Assembly (NCBI RefSeq): GCF_022458985.1
Contig: NC_061774.1
Coordinates: 16,516,197-16,580,196 of the forward strand
DNA from: Mugil cephalus
Taxonomy: Eukaryota > Chordata > Actinopteri > Mugiliformes > Mugilidae
DNA: 64,000 nt
Direction of reading: 5' to 3'
Position 1 is the stretch's first letter; the number at the start of each line of letters is the position of its first letter. Positions 13,101 through 27,800 of the stretch are shown here, one piece after another. The notes beneath the pieces were generated by a model, which was given only the letters and a program-made list of their open reading frames with translations, ran no database searches and had not been told where the DNA came from. Position numbers and translations under genes: made by a program.

Positions 13101-16100
13101 AGCAGGAGTCCACCATGTTGCTTCGCCATTACTACTTCTACAGTAGCAATGTAGCAATGGCTACTGGGACATTTGTTTTTATGCTGAAGTGACAGCCACC
13201 ATTCATCTAATTGATTTTATACGAAGGGGTTATATATACTCTTTCTGGCGCCACCTAGAGGTTGCCCCAAGAGCGATTTTGAAGCCATGCCTGTCTAATG
13301 GCCCCTTGTACTGAATGAGATTTCACTTGTATCTGTACTTTCGTGATGCTGATTGGCTCAGTGGCGCCCTCTGTGGTTGGAAAATGTCACTGGCAGTCTT
13401 TCTATATTGCCGGTTTGTTAGAGCCACACCTAAGGGACGTTTGCAGAGCACAGCAATGTGTGCTAAAATAACAGCATAATACATATACCTGAAGCTAGCT
13501 AACAAGCAACTGGGCTGAAGTAACTTGTTGTACTTTGTAGTGTGTTGTGTTCGAGTTAATTCATGGCTGACCAGTCCTAAAAAACAAACAAACAAAACAA
13601 AACAAAAAAAAAAACAAGGCGAGACAACACAAAGTCAGGGGTTTGTCTGAAGTCCTGGTCACAAAACTCTATTGTCAGTAGGCACAACTTTAAGCTTTAG
13701 TGCAATTTGAGAGTATTTAAAAAATCACTGTACAATTGTTATCAATGGGAGAATTAACATTCATTTTTGCTGTAAAGTTGGACCTTTTAACACCTTTTTT
13801 TTGGAGGGTTGCTCCTTCATCTGCTGCTTGGTTCATCTACATCCTCAGAAAGGGAAATTGAACCACTAGATGCTGCAAAAATCATACGTGCTTGACCTTT
13901 AAAGCAGCAGTCTTCAATGTATTTCGAGCCAAGGACCCTTAAACTCGTGGAGAGATTAAGTAGGGACCAACGACCTAATATATGTGTTCGACATTAAACT
14001 CAGCCAAGTGGCCGAGTTTAATGAGCTATTCCTTATTCCTTTACTAAAATATGTTGGAGTCATATTAATGTGTATTTAAAGAAATGTAAATATGTGGGGC
14101 GAAATTAAAATGAAATTTAAAAAAATGAAATTAAAAAATGTCTAATCAACTAAATATTCTGGAATTTTAGTAGAAAGACAGAAAAACGGTGACCATATAA
14201 AAAAGGCTAAAAATGCTCTATAAATACAAATACAGTGAGTTGCAATAATACCCCAACTATGTGTTAAGCAAACAAAATGAGGAACTTAGACTTTAGATCA
14301 TTTTTTATCACTACTTACGAATGGTAGACTTCAGCAACTTAAACCATGGCAACAACAGGCAATGATAACAAGCACAACGATGTTCCAGCCTTCGTCCAGA
14401 TGTATTCATCACTTTTAGCGCCCCCTGGAAACAGTTACTCTGAAGGTTACTTCCACTGAAGTTTGTGCTGCTTGTACTACTTGGGTGCATTAGCAGTGAG
14501 CTGTACCGTCTGTATGCTGCACCGAGCTTAGCTGCTGGTGTTATTGGCTGTAGCTTCATATTTATCTAACAGATGTGTGAGTCAATATACTTAACTTTCA
14601 ACAAGAACACAAAGAAGCATTTATTCCTGAAAAGTTCCTCTGTTTTATTATTCTTGGTACTGATCCCCGTCCTTCTCTTTCTTACAACCTATGAATAAAA
14701 AATAAATATTGATTCATATTTCAGACATCCTTGTCCGTGTCTGCTGGAGATCCTGGTTTAGACAGAAAAGCCACCCAGCGATATCCGTTTCTGTCTTTGC
14801 AAGGATATTAAAGCTGATGGCTTTAACTCACACACCGGCCACAGAACAACACTTGAATGATTGTGAGGTAGAATTGCAGCGCTGGCACAAAACAAACACA
14901 TTGACGATTGAAGTAGGAAGTGGTGACAGTCCATGAACCATTCCCAGCTTGGCTCCCGGCGGGATTTTCCTTCCTTGCTCTTTCAGAGATCTCTAACTCT
15001 GCCTGAGAGGAGAGGCAAAGTTTCCCCAACTTATTGTCTCAGCCCTGATGTGAACCTGCCACCAGCTTCGGTCCCATCACCACCCCTCTGCGACACAGCG
15101 CAGCTTTGTCGACTCTTCCTCACACCTTGAAACGCTGCAAACCCAAACAGTGGATGAACACATACACACGGGGGCCGACATGGGACCCCCCAGGAGCTAC
15201 AGACAGGGGGAAAGTGAGAAAGGAAATTCATTGTCAGGACAACTTGCTTTTCCCCCCCTATTTTAGGAAGAGTAGATTTCCTTTACACGCAGCGAAGAGA
15301 ACAAGAGACATCACCTCAACAGTGTTCAAGGATAGTGGATAGATGAGCTCTAGACCTCCCACACTTTCCCTTGAAGACGTCAGTCCCTCTTGGGCTTATT
15401 ATAGACAACAGACCTGGATGTTAACCACATGGCAAAACCTGCAACATTATATCTCACATTCTTCTTACTGACAAATTTAAAGCGCCACTGATCACTGTTT
15501 ATAGTGACAGATTAGTTGATACTACTAAAATATTGATATCGGTCACTCTTCGCCATTGTCCCTCAGTATAATATGATTACTTGTTTTAGTAGTTCCTTTT
15601 TAGCTTTAAATCTCCACAGATTTTCAGCTCATTGTTTTGTCTTTCTGGCACGTAACTCTGCTGGCACTCATGAGCCGGCTGCTGTTTTACTGCCACAGCA
15701 GAAAGGAGTGATTTAAGTCTTGATAAAGTCTCCTTTTGTTAAGCACCGAAGAGTCACAGAAGTAGCAAGGTGACCTAGTGCAGCAAGCAGCTTCTTAAGG
15801 TATTGATCTTAGGAGGTGGTGGAGACCAAAACATTATGTTAATTATGTTTGATTTCTGGTGTCAACAAGAAAGGCAAAGATTAAAGCTTGGTTTGTACTG
15901 GTTTGCACAACAGATCAGTGCAAAGCCTTTGCCAGAGTGTACGAGTGGCCTCCGTCCTAAGCATTTACATACACAGGGTTGTTCTATAATTACATTAAAA
16001 CCTGTAGTCTCTTTGTGTACCTCAACTCACTGGAGTGAATAAATGTCAAACCACAGTTACTTTTACTGAAATCCCAGACATTGGAGTATGGTATGTCAAT

Positions 16101-18785
16101 TGACAGCAGCAGAAGCAGGTTCAGTGTATGTTTTGGTCATCTAATTTCCATTCAGAAAAGGACAAAAAATTCTTTTCAAAATTTAAAATGGAAATTCAAG
16201 GCATTCCATTTTCATTTTCTGCTTCTAAAAACAAAAATCGTTGGAAGACAGAAACAAAGTAGTGCCCGTTTTTTCACATTTTGCACCCGAAAATTGACGT
16301 TTTCAAAGTAACAGCTTGTATGAGGACGTACTCTGTTTGTGGTAAGAACACCCAAATATATGTGGTTTCCCTAACGCAGGCTAATGTCTTTGGGACCTTA
16401 CTCTGACGTTATTTTTGACGTGACAAACCAGGGCTTGTCATTTGCAGAAATCTCTGCACGCATAAGAGTAATGTTAGCTAGTAGCTAACTATTCCCTGAT
16501 TATATGTAGTTATTTTTACTTTTTACCTGAAATATGCGGCTTGGTTTTTTTCTGCAGTCATGTGTTCTTCGTTGAGACTCTGTTATTGTTTCGACAAACG
16601 ACGTACTTATCCATGACCATCAACTTCTGTCACACAGCGCCGTCGTCATGCGTGCTCTTACTTTGAAAACGACAACTTCCGGTCGCACAATATGAAAAAA
16701 CGGGCGATTTTTTTGTTTCCGTCTTGTAACGATGTTTTTAAGAACAGAAAATGAAAATCGACCTGTTTAAAACTTTTGTTATCCATTCTCGATCCAACAG
16801 AAAAATGCCTTGAATTTCAATTTTAATTTTAAAATGAAAATCAAATAACCACTCACTTTCTGTTTTTTAATGTCCATTTCTGAAGGAAAATCCAATGACC
16901 AAAACAAAGGACCAAGCACGGTGACTTATTTGTGTTTGTCGTGCCATTGACATAATTAAGAAATACATTTAAGACCAAAAACATGCATAGATTCAACGAT
17001 GTTTTACAATATAGTTGGTATGAGGAGGCAAAAGTGTGGCTAAAGGTAGTGTGATACAGGTTAAGATGGATGGGCATATAAACTTTTCCACTTTGTTGCT
17101 GTGTCTGCTCCAGAATAAATGCCTTTTCTTTGCAAGACTATGTTTATCTAACCTTCCATAAACTGCTTTATGTGCCACCACTGAAGAAGCAGATAAGCAT
17201 AGCCTGTGAGAATGCAAATCTTTTTTTTTTTTTTTTTGTGAAACCAAAGAGTATTGAAAGAAAAAGCAAACATAAAAGGCCTTGGCAAATTATTTGTTTT
17301 GTTCCTTTTGATTGGAGGACTTTTCACTTTAAAGACACCATCAAGTAAAACATCATGGGAGAACAGCACGCACGCTGCCACCCACACAGGTCTGATTTTC
17401 TGCATTTCTGCCATTTGTTTGTTGAAGTTTACAAGAACATTAGCTGAGGAAGCGAGGTCAGCAATGTCAAATCAGAACCATTTGAAAGATGCTGACAGGC
17501 ATACGATTGCACAACTTGATACAGTACAAGTTCAGCAGTAAATACAACACTGAAAATATCCCAGAAAAATAATGAGGGACATCACGGGAAGATTTATAAA
17601 AATCCTGACACGACTTTTAGCCTCCTGCTAGATGTGCAGACTGAGTGATGAACTGTGAGCTAAATCTCTATTGTAGCTGAGCCTCAGTGATGGATGCTCC
17701 CATCACAATCTGTAGAGAGATCACACGCTGACAGACAGGATGCAAATTGTAAATCTTTTTGAAATGTCATGACTGACTGTCAGCCCCTGAGAGATACAAC
17801 ATCAAGATGTTCTGAAGTGCATGTGGCGGTGGTGGGGAAACCTGGAAACGGCTCATTTACTGCAAAAAGGAAGACCTTTTGGGGGGGAGGGGGGGCTATT
17901 TGATATGCTCCAATGAGTTGTAGGTGCGTCTGTCACACTAAAGAAAGAGTGTCTCACATTCAAAGGTGATACACCCACACGGAGTCAAGGTAAATGCTCC
18001 TTGAAGTCAAGCAAAACATTTCACAGACCTTTTAAACTGTTAAGACTCGTGACAGATACACTGGTGCACTGTGAGCCCGGCACTTCTGACACAATGTATT
18101 ACCAAGGTGATTTTCGAGATAATGTGCACCACATTACTTGTCAAGATCTTATATATCACTTGTCATCCTAAGTGGCTATCCCATAACTGCTGAAGGATGC
18201 TCCATGAAGTCATAACTTACAGTGTGCTGACTTAGACATGACTGTAGGCCAAAAGAGCCAGCGGCCTCTCTGCGGTTTGGACACTTGAGATTGATGAGAG
18301 GTGGGAAGGGGCATTTTTTATATGCCTCACACTCTGTAGGCGACTCTAATGTATGATGCTGCAGGAGGTTGCTGGTTATTTCACCCTGTATTTCACAATG
18401 ATGAAAATCCTTTGTGCCAGATGTCAATATCTTCCATATGGATGCACTCTGTAATGTACACACTATGTTTCCAAACTGCGAGACACCAGATATGGAGCCC
18501 TGTCAACCTGTCAGCCACGTAAGTAGTTTGTGAAAATATATAATCCCTTTAGTAATTGATTTCATTCTGTCAAATACAATTAAAAGCACACGTTGCCCCA
18601 ACGTATGGTTGAGAGAAGCGAATGCCAACAAAAACAAAGCCCATTACTGCATAGCTAGGCTAACGGCTGATAGGATATCTTGTCACGATGATAAACACAT
18701 TTTCCCGCCGTGACCTTTCATGCTGCTTCTCGAGACGGATTGTTACGGCTGTTATCACTATGTTAGCTCATTTATCCTAACAGGC

Positions 18786-18820
<35 letters not shown>

Positions 18821-21800
18821 AAAAAGGTTAGCCATCGCCGTGCATTTTACGAGATTCGTCACAGAACAACAGTTTCGGCTGGAGGACGGTCAGAACGAAG
18901 GGTTACGTGCAGGAACAGGATGACGGTGAGTGAGCTGAGCTGCAGCTGTGAACTGTGTTTAAGGAGACCGTGTTGCCTTTCTTTACACAAGCCGCCAGCT
19001 CTAACAAGAAAAATTACTTGTGTTGAGTTTGAGTTAAAACTGATTTTCTTTCATTTATTATACATGATTCTCGCAGCTCCTTAGCTACGGTTTACATTAA
19101 GTTTATATTACTGCCAAGCATTTTTAAATCTGGCCTCTTGTGCGAGCCTAATTTACATGCAGCCGCTGAGTTGTGTAATACACAGCAGTAAGCACCGTGC
19201 CTGTTTTACATTTAGCGTTCAAGTGCTTTCCAATTACTGTATGGCAGTGGAGGCATGAAATAAAACAGGGTTTGGTGGACCAGATTCACAATGAACCTGA
19301 ACTTAAAACAGGACCCTCACCTCTACCTTATGTATGTTGTGTGACAGTTCAATGTTAAAACATAAAAAAATTAAAAAAAACTCTTTAAGCCAAGTACTGT
19401 TTCTCTGTTCTGGGATATATAGAAACCATGCAGCACAACATGGTGTACTTTCTGAAAGGTAAGTAGAGACGTTTATAGTTACAAGTGATTAATGAAAACA
19501 TAGTTATGAGTACAATTCAAACTTTCTGCTAAGACATCACACTAGATCCTACACGTGCACTTTTAACTGATGATGGCAGTGTAACTCAATTATTTAGTTT
19601 CGCCATTTAACATTTCAATTTAATATTTAGTAGATTTAATATTTAACATTTAGATTTAACATTTACATTAAGATTTGATAATTACATTTAGATTTAACAT
19701 TTACATTAAACTTTAACATTTAACTTTAACACTTAGTAAATGTGATAAAAAGAAGTGATTTTTAGTATTTTCGAGCTGCATGTAAGGAAAATTGCGTGTT
19801 CATTTTAACATGCGCAACTTTACAAACGGTGCCCAATACATGTATCAGTTGTATTTTTTGAGAGGATATGCGCTTTATTTATCAAGAATAAATGATATTG
19901 TCACAACTATTTTAATGGGAATGTATATAAAAAAAAACATGGTATAGGACGTAAAAGTGACTTAAAGTTATGTGATTTGTTCTTGCCCCCTTATTCAACT
20001 TGCAGATGGTATTGTGCAGCAAATAAAATCAGATAGAGACAACATCTATCAATTCAAACTAATCCCTCTGGCAGAAGCAACTTCAATGGCCATTGGCTCT
20101 TTGACAACCGCTTAACAAATGTGCACATGGGCGGCGAGCCAAAAAAATATTTGAGCTCGGTTTCCCTCTCTTCCCATGCATTCCAGCTGGTGGTGCACAG
20201 ATAAGCACTGACTTTGGGTGATTAGTCTGTACCAACTAAAAGCAGCTTCACATTTTAACCTACGAAGATAAACCAAACAAGGATTCCAAGTTACTCCTTC
20301 TGTTACTGTACAACTACGTGCGATAGGAAAGCACAAGTTTCAACGAGCGCTGAATTCACAGTCTCTGTTAGTAAAAGGGGTTTAAAAGGGGGATTATGTT
20401 TCTAATTTTCTGTGTTTCATGGAAATGACAGGGACTCCAGTGACTTTATAGGTCCTGTGACTCAGCCCATCACACTCTCAGTATCTGTCACACTGATCAC
20501 CGGGGATTGTGGAAAATAATTGCATTTTTGCTTTCAACTCTCACAGAAGATTTAAAAAGGAAATCTTCACTGACAATGATTTGACATGGACTCATACCGG
20601 AGAGAGAAGGCTCGCTGGACACGTCCCAGTAAACGCGTTAACATCGCTCTCGGGAAAGGTGCTCTTTGTTGCTGTGAAAACTCCCATTCTCACTGTGGGA
20701 GTAATGTGTCTGTGTACACTGCAACATGTCCAGCTGGCTCTGTCAAGTAAACATGAAGATTTGAGAAGCCTACAAGACAAGCTTTGTGTCGGTATTTGTT
20801 TAAAACGCATTAAGTGACTTTGTAGGTACAGTTTAATTGCAGATATTAGATAAGGACGAGGCAGTGTCTTGCAAACATGCCAGCCATGTCGCAGTGATCA
20901 TATAGAGGTGGTTACATTAGACACATGGGTTCACACAGCTGGTCTTTCAGCTAACTCATGGCCACATGCCTCTGTGGTGATGGAAGTGCCAGATGTATGT
21001 GAACGCAATTCAAACTTTTTTTCAAGGACAATTGTGACCGTCTGCTCAGCGTGAGCGACAGCCTGCGCTTTGATGTATCAATCTCGCATACCTGGTTGAC
21101 AGGAGGGGGGGGGGGGATGCACGATGTTTCTTGTTGTCAGCTGAAATGTATAAACAGCATGCCATAGGAGCGTCTTCAGGAGCTCTTTATTTATTCTGAT
21201 AGGTCAGAATGCCAAGAGTCTGCCTCCGAGTTTTTTGAGATAACGTAGTTTGGTGAAACGGAATAACAAATGATACTGTTAAAAATGCCAAATAAACCTG
21301 ATTTACATCGATCAGCCATAACACACCGGCCTAATATTTCGTAGGTCTTACTTGAGCAGGTTGAGGGGAGGGGTCTCTCTGGCTTGTTCCAGTGCATCCA
21401 GAGTGAATTTGGAGGCCAGGTCAACACCTTGTGCTGTTTTTTTTTATTTTTTTTTTTTTTGTTGTTGTTCCTAAACCCTTTTTCTGTGTCTGCCATCAAG
21501 GAGTGTCATGGCTATGGGGGGGGGGGGGGTACCTGGTTTTCTCTGGGTGGATGGTACATGTATAAATAGCATCCACATAAATGCCATGTCCAAAAGTTTC
21601 CCAGTAGAATATTGTATTGTTACAAAGTGATCAATGTGATTCACTTCTCCTGTCAGCGGTTTTAACTCTTGACTGGCATTGTAACTGGTTGATCTTTTTA
21701 GTAGTAGTAGACAATAAAATGCTTAATTTCTCCTTTTGTACCCGTTTTCTAACCATTGCTAGGCATTCAGTTTGTACGATATACAAATCTGCCCATGTGT

Positions 21801-24800
21801 GAACACATTATACAGTATATACAAGCATTTAAGCTGTGGCTTTTATACTTTTTGAGACACCTCGCTTTTGAACAGATCACCATAGCTCAAAAATATATAC
21901 AAATATATATATATAAATATATACAATATACATATCACACAGCTTCAGTATTTATATTGTATCAAAATGTAAACATTTTAATAATGATATGTCAAAATAA
22001 TCAGTTTGCAGTGCACGCTATTAACATAGATTAAAAATGAACGATATTTAATCGCGATTAATCGTATTTCTTAGTGTTGCAGTCCAAAGGTTAAAGTTGT
22101 AGCTGATCAGTGTGTATATTCCCTGGTTTGTATTAAAATTGCAAAATCATATACTGGGATGCATTTCACGCACTGTAACTGCGATATCCTCATTGAAATC
22201 CAAACTGGCACCTTTGCTGTCATCCAATCATTCTTCGGCCTGACTGTGTATTTCCTCTTTGCTTCTCCGCTGCATAATAATGTAATAAAAAAAAAAAAAA
22301 GAGAAACTGCAAAGTCAGCCCGGTGCTTCTAAATCAGAGTAAAAATCCATGAATCAGACAAATGTTTTTCTCAAATTGCTTGTTTGTGCTTCCGCACGAC
22401 ATCAGGGGCATTTTGTCTTACTTACGCTGCAAACAAGATACAGCAAATAAGAAAAATGTCCACCTAAAAGTAGAGTTACAGAAGCATTTGTAGTTACTGT
22501 TCACTATGTTGTGTGTGGCGCTGCGGCAAAACAAGCTGTAGATTTAGTTTGTGGTACCACATGCATGCAGCAGGTCGGTCCTTGACCCGTTTAAGTGCTT
22601 CTGCATATGCGCATAAACATTATCCACCACTGAGCTCTCATTATTGCTCACACTGGTAGGTCTGTCACATTTAGGCAGCGCTGAAACTGGACTTCCTCGC
22701 CTTATGGAGGAATCCTGCTGAGTAGATAAGTCACACAGAGGGGAAGGAGCCTAGATGCCGTAAGGCGCCCTAAGCCAGTTAAAAATGTAAAGCTTCTCCT
22801 ACAAGATGACAGATGCAAGGCAGGCAGGAGTCGGAGCATTAAAGGTAACCGTGGAGGCGAGAGCTCCTCTTTCCCCTCCGCGGGTACGAGGCAGTGCGCG
22901 TTATAGCTTGTGTGAAAAGCACAGCAGTGTTTTTCACCGCGAGCAAATTTCCTGTTTTCTTTATCACATTCACGCCTCTCCCATTTCCCTTTTTCATGGA
23001 CAGTGAGGACGATTTTGACGCTGGTGTTTTCCTCTGTAGTTTTGTCTCCGATCGGTCACGTGACGGGAACAGGAAAAGAGGAACCTTGTGCAAACAACAA
23101 AAAAACAAGCTTTTCTCAGAGTCTTGTATTGGCAGAAAGGATGCGACGGGGGAGTAGTTCAAAAATAAAGATACAGAAATAGGATTCAGGACAAGACATT
23201 CCTGTTTATGCCATGGTTAGAAGAAAATGAGGAGCTTGGGTCTTCCCTTCAGATAAAAGCACAAAGGGTTATACACACTTCAATGTAATAGAAAATTAAC
23301 CCTCAGATTCTGGGGGTATCTGAGGGTCAAAGAGAAGCAGTGCATACAAAAGTACTTAGTGACTTCAGTGACACTGTATCTGGATAAGTGCCAAAGCTGA
23401 AGCACTCTGAAATAGCCCTGAATATCTGGCGAGGGATGGGAGGCCAAGCAGGCCACGCAACAGACCTGCTCTATGGATGTGGAGTCAGCAAGCCCGAGGC
23501 TATAACAAACTCTCTCCCTCTTTCTCCCTCTATCTGCCTCTGTCTCTCTCTCTGAAAGAAATAAAGTCAACTTCCTCTGTCATCTGTACACAAGGCCGGG
23601 CCGAAGCCAGGCGACGGACTGACTGGCAGATCAGCTTTGATTTCATTGTTACTACTACGGAGGATGACATCCACTATGTCCCTGTCCTCTCCACTATTAT
23701 AAGAGGAGACCGGCCTTTCCAACATCCTGCCGGAGGAGGGGTGCACAATTAAGGATGCGGCGACAGGCCATCTGGGCCAGCTTCCTATGTTTGAAAACCC
23801 TGTCCCTGACTACACCTTCCTGTACCTGCCTCACAGGCACACCGGACAGCTCAACCTCTTCCTCTGTGGCAATCCATTTTTTGCTCATCATCATTTTTAC
23901 TACTGAGAAATTGCGTCCACCGGGTTGAGAACCAGAGTGTGGTTAAAGGCTCTGTCCAAACTCCTGGCAATGACATCTAAGATATGTAAAAATAAAAAAT
24001 AAAATAAAAAAATACAAAGTGACAAAGATTAGCGGACCTGCTGAGACGACTTGCACGCTCCTAAAACTCATGCTGCGACTGTTCAGAGGCCAAACTTTGA
24101 GGAGGTCCGTGACGGTGCTTGTTACCTAATTCATGGCGATTCGGCCCATAAACAATTCTCAGCTGTCGTGTCAGATCTCCCGTGGAGCTAAATCACCGTG
24201 GCAGCTTAAGATGCCGTAGAAAACAAGGGCAAACTAGGGAGTACCAGGTCAACAATTATGGTGCTGAATGCCCAAAGGGAGGGAAGCTGGCAATTTCCTC
24301 AGGCATTGCCAATGGATTCTTTCCCATGAACCTCAACTGACCTCTAATGCGGGGCAAGAGGTACTAGCCACGAAGCGCCGATGGTTCTAAACAGATCTCC
24401 AAGTCACAACGCTGTACATAAACAGCTGCCTGAGAACGCGATTTGAAAGTAACAGCAGTTCTTTTTAAACTCAGAAGTGCTCTTAACGACGCTTCTTCTT
24501 TGGGGTGCTGTAATAATTGTGTTACACCGTGTCCAAGCAACAAGTAGTTGCCCTCAGCGCATGCACAGAAAAATAAGACATCTGACACCACAAAGCAATT
24601 TCGCTCCAGCTTCTAACAACACTATTTACAGTAAATGCCTCTTACGCTCTTATGGGCACAGGAACACATTAGCACGACAAGACACGCCAATTGTAGTGGA
24701 TTTTTTTTTTTTCTTGGAAAAGCTTGCCAACATATAAACTGACCAGAAAAACACGGCGTAATACTCTTGATCATTTCAGTCTCGTTTGTTATAATACAAA

Positions 24801-27800
24801 AAAAGCAGCTACATGTTAATCATTGCTATGTAAAAGCACTGATATGGACATTTGTGCACACTGTCACCCCATCACGGGAGGTTAAACACACTTAGGGAGT
24901 CATAGTTCAAGTACTCCCCGAGCAAAGTGTGCTTAAAATACTGCGTTTGTGCTGACTGCAAAGTAACACTCGTGTGCATGTGACTGAAGGCACAGAGGGA
25001 AAGTGAGAGACGGGAAGAAAATCAATAGGTTAAACCTCCTCTGCATGGTAATCATTTCAAGTGTGGGAGCTGCTCTTCAAGAATGCAAGAAAAGAAGAAG
25101 AAGAAAAATGGGAGCCTGCTGTGACTAACGTTTAATTTTCACAGCAGGGGACGCTGAAAATGACCATGAGGAGACAAAGGTCTGAATGGACCTTTAAAAC
25201 GTGTTAATCGCTTTCTTTGTATAACTCATAAGTACACGGCAAGTCAGCCTCAGAAAAAGAGACAACAATCCCATTCACATTGTGAAAGGACTTAGGAGTT
25301 ATGAGCCACAGTGATGGGCGGTAATTATAAAACGCCGAGTTGCTTTATGTCGTGATGGGTCGAGCAATGAGAGGATTGTAGAGCTCGGCCCTCATAACAG
25401 GGCTAAAGCTGCAAGTTCATCAGATGGTTTAACAGCTTTGGAATTGAGGGGGAGGCCGCGCCAGACAACTTCAGTACTCTACTTTATAGCATGATGGGCC
25501 AGCTATGCAGAGGTGAGAAAGGAGTCAGGGCTCGACGTTCTCTGTTTTCTCGACAGTTTCTGTCACTCTCAATGTGGACAACCAAAGGCAACATCACAAA
25601 CTTATTCTATCATCCCTATATCTAAACACTCGGAGCATTGTGATTGCCAGCCAACAGCTTTATTAATAGATATCTTACCAGTTTCTTACTAACTAGTTCT
25701 GCAAATCTGAGTTTTACTTTTCTTTGCTATATTCCAGAATCAAGTCTAGGCAAAATTTGCAGTCAGCGAGGCATAATCGGCCTGCTTGGTATTCCTCTCC
25801 GTACGGGCTGCAGTTGCACAGGAAGTGTCGGGGGCATCGAGAACGAGATCTTGATCATGTAAAACCCGGCTCGACGTGAGTGGGTTGATTCCATTTGTGT
25901 GCCACTCTGCTGGTTAGGTTAGACATGAAAGCCAAAATGTCAAAAACATTTGTGAAGTGTGAAGTTGCTTGTTGCCGTCCTAAAGGCAGTTTGTGTAATT
26001 GTAGAGCTCGAAACATCTGTCAAATGTCCCTTCCTTTGCAGCCTTCCCAGCATAAAGGCCTCACTTAGGCACACCCGTGTTTTGAGCTAAATGCTAACGT
26101 TAGCAGGCCACAGCTAACGTGTTAGCATGCTAGTATTTGCTCATTAATAACTTAATATGGAGTCATGGAGGTGCCATTAAAAAGGTAAAACAAAAAAAAG
26201 GAAAATAAATGCTTAAGATACAAAGGACACAATTTACATAAATACTTTGGTTTATACATTTTTAAAGTATTTATTTTATATAATGAGATCTATTTATTTT
26301 TATTGCCTCATTTTTTCCTTTCCCCATGTGTCCCTTTATGCTCTGGCTGATTGGACAGTTCCTGCAAATCCCTCTTCTTTCACAGATATTCTTATTTTGT
26401 TCATGCACTGCAAAAAAGGAAGCAAAAAATCCTTGCATCAAAGAAATACATTATACAACAATTTGCTCACAGACAAGAACTTTGTGCAGAAAGTGTGAAG
26501 AATTTCTGTCAAGCAAAAAAAGTTTAAGCCCATTGGCAGATTTTTTTTCTTAATACAAGATGATTTTATTAAATATAAGACGATTTTGCTTCTTTCTAGT
26601 CACGCTGTTTTAGCAGTGTGGCATATTAATATATACAAATATTATTACAATTTTGAACTTATTATGTGGCTAGATGCAAGTTATTGTTATTATTAAAACT
26701 AACATCACAGCAACCCATCAAATCGCTCTTGAGACATTTCGCTCCAAACTATAAATGTGACCTTCAGGGTGGTGGAAGAAAAAAGTGCGGGGATCACCGG
26801 GAGATTTTGGGATTAATTTTAACATCGAGCATTATGGCGACTGATCCAGCAGCTGTCAATGTTTTTAACGGCAAATTCACGGACAAAGTCGCTGGAAAAA
26901 TAGCTTAAATTGAATGGCGGCCCATCAAATAGTCAGAGATATTTCCACTTGGATCTGGGCCGAGCGTTTGCCACTGCCATTAGTCTTGCAACCAGCGAGG
27001 CGAGGAACTGGGCGCAGAAAATACGGAGGGGTCAGGAATATGAAAACCCACAGATGGTTTTCATCGACTATCTAACACCAACTTAGACACATAGTTGGCT
27101 TTTGCTGCGGATTCCTGGTGCTGAAAGAGCTTATCACTCAGCTTTAGTCATATCAGCGGTGTTAGTGCTTCAGCGTGATGAGAAAGTGAGTGACCAGACA
27201 TCCCGATGCCCAAGAGGCCTCGCTGCCTCATGCCAGCGTTGAGTGAGGCACCGGACTCCCTATTTATTTGGACTTTAGTGCTGCGACCTTCCCACACTGA
27301 GTGGCGGCAGGAACAGCAGCGGCATTCCTCTCTCATCTGAGCTGCTCTCCAGTTGATAGAACAAGATATACGTGGACAAACGCAGCGGGTCCTCTCCTCA
27401 GAGTCCTGAGGTTGAATTCTGAGATCAGCGCTGAGAATAGGGGGCTATTGTTGGCTAAAACAACTCAGCCTCTACAAGTGGACAACTAGAACAACACCAG
27501 GGGTTGAGAATCAGATTTCTGGGATGATCTGATCAGGCGGAGGTATGCGTACAGAAAACACTCGGCTAAAAAAAAAAAATAGAAAAAAAATATCAACACT
27601 GTGCACCCAAGACACAGAATGAGCCAAAGATCATTTGGCTCTACAGCTTAGCTTAAGAAGAAAATGACTCACTGCTTTCAGTTGAAGCTTCTTTTTTTTA
27701 TTTTTCACTGGAATAGGTTCAATAGCTAATTGTGCAGCGACAAAAACAAGGAAATTACGAAGAGATGAATCAATCAGTGGCTCACAGTTTCAATGGCATC

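Noticed and set aside
20509-20817. Open frame containing THTGER, as in C2H2 zinc-finger linkers
   Set aside because: No cysteine/histidine zinc-finger spacing around it; chance match in flt4 intron 1.
22048-22061. TTAATCGCGATTAA, a perfect 14-bp palindrome
   Set aside because: The ATTAATCGCGATTAA phrase is common in fish repeats; no element ends identified here and no regulatory evidence.
26090-26135. GCTAACGTTAGC palindromes and neighbouring GCTAAC words
   Set aside because: A very common low-complexity motif in fish non-coding DNA; nothing else supports a functional site.
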